From Candidatus Competibacteraceae bacterium (lineage in GTDB: Bacteria > Pseudomonadota > Gammaproteobacteria > Competibacterales > Competibacteraceae), in contig JADJPA010000002.1 in assembly GCA_016713505.1 (NCBI GenBank), positions 372,001 through 436,000 on the forward strand: a stretch of 64,000 bases of DNA, read 5' to 3'. Made by a program: the position numbers and the translations under genes. Shown here piece after piece: positions 61,595 to 64,000 of this stretch (the first letter of the stretch is position 1; each line of letters begins with the position of its first letter). The notes beneath the pieces are model-generated. The model was not told the origin of the DNA and did not search any database. It saw only the letters and a program-made list of their open reading frames with translations.

Positions 61595-64000
61595 TTAGCC
61601 CTGTTGCAATAATTCCAGCCATTCCTCCGCTGAAATCTTGCCGCTGACGCCGGTTCCTTCCAGCAAACGTTCCGCCAGATCCCGTTTTTGGTGATGCAAG
61701 GCGACGATCTTCTCTTCGATGGTCCCTTGGGCCACCAGCCGATAGATCGTCACCGGTCGTTGCTGGCCGATCCGATGAGCGCGATCCGTCGCCTGATCTT
61801 CCACCGCCGGGTTCCACCACGGGTCCATGTGGATCACGTAATCGGCGGCGGTGAGGTTCAAGCCCAAACCGCCCGCTCTTAGGCTGATCAGAAACACATC
61901 GCCGTGTCCGGCCTGAAAAGCGTCCACCCTCTGCTTGCGCTCCGGCCCCGGCGTGCTCCCGTCCAGATATTGATAAGCCACCCCTTTCCGCTCCAATGCG
62001 GCGCGGAGCAGGGCGAGGTGATCGACGAACTGGCTGAAGACCAAAGCCTTGTGGCGGTTCTCCAGCAGTTCATCCAGAATCTCTTCGAACGCGGCCAGTT
62101 TGGCGCCGCTCAAATCAATATCTGGCAGCACCAGGCTAGGGTGGCAACAGGCCCGGCGCAGCTTCATGATTTCGGCGAGAATTTGCAGCGGTTTCTGGCC
62201 TTCCGTTTGGTCCAGCTTGGCCAGTTTGGCCAGTACTTGCTGGCGCAGCGCTTCGTACAAGGTCATTTCCGCGGCGCCCAGTTCCACCCGGCGCACTATC
62301 TCGGTGCGCGATGGCAATGCTTCCAACACCTCGGATTTCAGCCGGCGCAGGATGAAAGGCTGAATCAGTTTTTTTAGCCGGTGGCGAGCGTGCGCGTCCT
62401 GATCCCGCTCGATGGGCGTCGCGAAGCGTTGGTTGAAACGTTCCAGGGAGCCCAGCAGGTTCGGATTGATGAAGCGAAACAGATTCCACAACTCGCCCAG
62501 ATGGTTTTCGATCGGGGTGCCGGTGAGGATCATCTTGAAGTCGCCGCGCAGGGCCAAAGCCGCTTGAGAGCGCTTGGTGGCCGGATTTTTGATGGCCTGG
62601 GCCTCATCGAGCACCAGAGTTCGCCACTGGATTTGCGCCAGGCGCTCCGCTTCCTGTTGCAGCAGGCCGTAGCTGCACACCAACACATCGAAAGCGCCCA
62701 GGCGGGCCAAGGTTTGCTCGCGGTCGCCGCCGCCGAAAACGCCGGCGTGCAAGGTGGGCGCGAAACGGCGGATTTCGTCCAACCAGTTCAAGCACACCGA
62801 AGTCGGCGCCACCACCAGCGTCGGGCCGTCCTGCGTTCGGGTCAGCAGCAGGGCCAGCGCCTGCACCGTCTTGCCCAGGCCCATATCGTCGGCCAGACAA
62901 GCGCCCACCCCCCAGTGCGCCAGGCGCGCCAGCCACTGAAAGCCTTGCTCTTGGTAATCCCGCAGTTCCGCCTGCAAGGTGGAAGGCGTCACGGCGCGCA
63001 ACGCCTCGGTTGCGCGCAGCCGCGCCAGATGCGCTTTCCAGCCCGCATCCCCGCGTGCGGAACCGGCCTCCGCCGCGAAGGTTTCCAGCGCCGGCGCGGC
63101 CAGCGGATGCACGCGCACGCCCTTGGCGGTCAGTTCGCCCAGGCCGCTCAGCTCTTCCAGCCGCTGCCGGAATTCGCGGGTCAGGGCCAGGAATCGACCT
63201 TCGCCCAGCGGCACGAACCGGCCGGGCGTTTGTTCGAGCAACTCCAGCAGCCGGCGCAAATCCATCACCGAGTCATCTTCCAGCCGCAGTTCGCCGCTGA
63301 AATCGAACCAGTCACGCTGCTGTTTGATGTTCAGGCGCAGTTGCTGGAGCGAGATTTGATGGTTCACCTTGAAGCGTTCGCCTTCCGGCCACTCCAGCAC
63401 CACCTGATCGCCCAGCGCCTGCAATTCCAGCAGCGCTTCCAGGCAGCTTTCTGGATCGGCCAGCCACCATTCGCCGCTGACGGGCGGTTGGCGGGCTAGG
63501 GTCGGCACCGCCGTGACGAGCTGGGCGACCCGTTGCCGTTCCAGTTTCAGATCGCGGCGGGCTTGCCGGCGGCGGCCCTCGATTTCGGCGATCACCCGCT
63601 CGCCGCCGACGCCGGGCCGGTAGTAAGGGCCGCCGGTTGCGAACGGTTTTACCAGCGGCTCGATTTTTAGCCCGCTGCCGAAGGGCAACAAATGCAGATG
63701 AATCTGAGAGTCGGCGGCGATTTCCTCCAAGCTGTCCACTCCCGCGCCGACGCTGGACTGCACGGTGACCACGCCAGACAGGGCGGCCACGGTTTCCAGC
63801 ACCCGCGGCTCGGCCGCCGCCGGCACCAGCAAACCCTCGCCCAGGATCGTCAGAATCCGCTGGTGGGTGTCATTGAACGCAATTACCTTGAGCCGGGTGT
63901 TGGTTTCCTTGACCACCTTCAGGGAGTCGCCCGGCAACGCTTTGGGAGACAGCTCCAGCCGCCAGCGCGAACCGTCGGGGACCACCAGCAGCTCCGGTTC
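61595..64000 (-). CDS. SNF2-family DNA-dependent ATPase/helicase, C-terminal part
   Basis: At least 801 residues; the frame stays open to the window edge, so the N-terminus is missing. The SNF2 ATPase motor has motif I DDMGLGKTVQ, motif II LVLDEAQAIKN and LTGTPIENHLGELW. The helicase-C half has YLDGSTPG, SLRAGGLGLNLTAADYVIHMDPWWNPAVEDQATDRAHRIGQ and motif VI arginines. It resembles bacterial RapA/HepA-related Swi2/Snf2 proteins, whose missing N-terminus often carries a SWIM zinc finger. It ends with EEWLELLQQG. Probably remodels protein-DNA complexes. Confidence 0.92.
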   Translation of the reverse strand, partial: EPELLVVPDGSRWRLELSPKALPGDSLKVVKETNTRLKVIAFNDTHQRILTILGEGLLVPAAAEPRVLETVAALSGVVTVQSSVGAGVDSLEEIAADSQIHLHLLPFGSGLKIEPLVKPFATGGPYYRPGVGGERVIAEIEGRRRQARRDLKLERQRVAQLVTAVPTLARQPPVSGEWWLADPESCLEALLELQALGDQVVLEWPEGERFKVNHQISLQQLRLNIKQQRDWFDFSGELRLEDDSVMDLRRLLELLEQTPGRFVPLGEGRFLALTREFRQRLEELSGLGELTAKGVRVHPLAAPALETFAAEAGSARGDAGWKAHLARLRATEALRAVTPSTLQAELRDYQEQGFQWLARLAHWGVGACLADDMGLGKTVQALALLLTRTQDGPTLVVAPTSVCLNWLDEIRRFAPTLHAGVFGGGDREQTLARLGAFDVLVCSYGLLQQEAERLAQIQWRTLVLDEAQAIKNPATKRSQAALALRGDFKMILTGTPIENHLGELWNLFRFINPNLLGSLERFNQRFATPIERDQDAHARHRLKKLIQPFILRRLKSEVLEALPSRTEIVRRVELGAAEMTLYEALRQQVLAKLAKLDQTEGQKPLQILAEIMKLRRACCHPSLVLPDIDLSGAKLAAFEEILDELLENRHKALVFSQFVDHLALLRAALERKGVAYQYLDGSTPGPERKQRVDAFQAGHGDVFLISLRAGGLGLNLTAADYVIHMDPWWNPAVEDQATDRAHRIGQQRPVTIYRLVAQGTIEEKIVALHHQKRDLAERLLEGTGVSGKISAEEWLELLQQG

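Noticed and set aside
61904..63499. Long plus-strand frames opposite the SNF2 gene
   Set aside because: Gln/His/Arg-rich antisense shadows of a gene with clear helicase motifs.

Overview
The window reads as a GC-rich proteobacterial chromosome, most likely gammaproteobacterial. The pointers are a Vitreoscilla-type globin, ovoA, an NrtR-type regulator, alr/ald with an Lrp regulator, bluB behind a cobalamin riboswitch, and many hybrid sensor kinases. A glycogen-storing lineage such as the Competibacteraceae would fit the two amylases, but that is a guess. No rRNA, tRNA, CRISPR array, prophage or intact insertion sequence was seen.

Region 1 (1-21219) is a run of 22 genes, all on the minus strand, mostly 4-75 bases apart and mostly with clear Shine-Dalgarno sites. 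It encodes an AGE-fold epimerase-like protein, two DJ-1/PfpI proteins, a benzoylformate-decarboxylase-like ThDP enzyme, eight SnoaL/NTF2-like domains in seven genes, a tautomerase, a GMC oxidoreductase, a VOC protein, two multi-domain GH13 amylases, a globin, a phospholipase-C-like phosphoesterase, an F420-reductase-like NADP protein and an aldo/keto reductase. The set resembles a carbonyl/sugar-handling or secondary-metabolism cluster; I do not recognise it as a described pathway. An AT-rich kilobase (21220-22221) precedes it.

Region 2 (22222-29527) is signalling: a membrane hybrid kinase convergent with a LuxR-type regulator, then an OmpR-type regulator, a periplasmic binding protein and a second hybrid kinase in one operon (a three-component system).

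Region 3 (29641-40330) is mixed metabolism: an exported unknown, an intradiol dioxygenase, a decayed methyltransferase, gamma-glutamyltransferase, a DUF4921/HIT-like protein, small membrane proteins, a broken TRAP binding protein, and alanine racemase plus alanine dehydrogenase with a divergent Lrp-type regulator.

Region 4 (40383-44418) is the most unusual locus. An NrtR-like Nudix regulator diverges, across palindromes, from a three-gene operon: a J-domain/pseudokinase-like protein, a VWA protein, and an adenylosuccinate-synthetase homologue whose aspartate loop and guanine-specificity motif are changed.

Region 5 (44419-46870) has a FitAB-type module whose toxin carries two in-frame stops, an AbrB/RelE-like module, and a B12 riboswitch with bluB. 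Region 6 (47145-57284) has a TIGR03118 protein, a DUF3455 lipoprotein, a K+ channel with RCK domains, a CheB-CheR-PAS fusion followed by a PAS hybrid kinase, and a YegP-like protein. Region 7 (57343-64000) has a fumC/acnA deletion remnant, ovoA, an SDR lacking its catalytic Tyr/Lys, and a SNF2 helicase that runs off the window.
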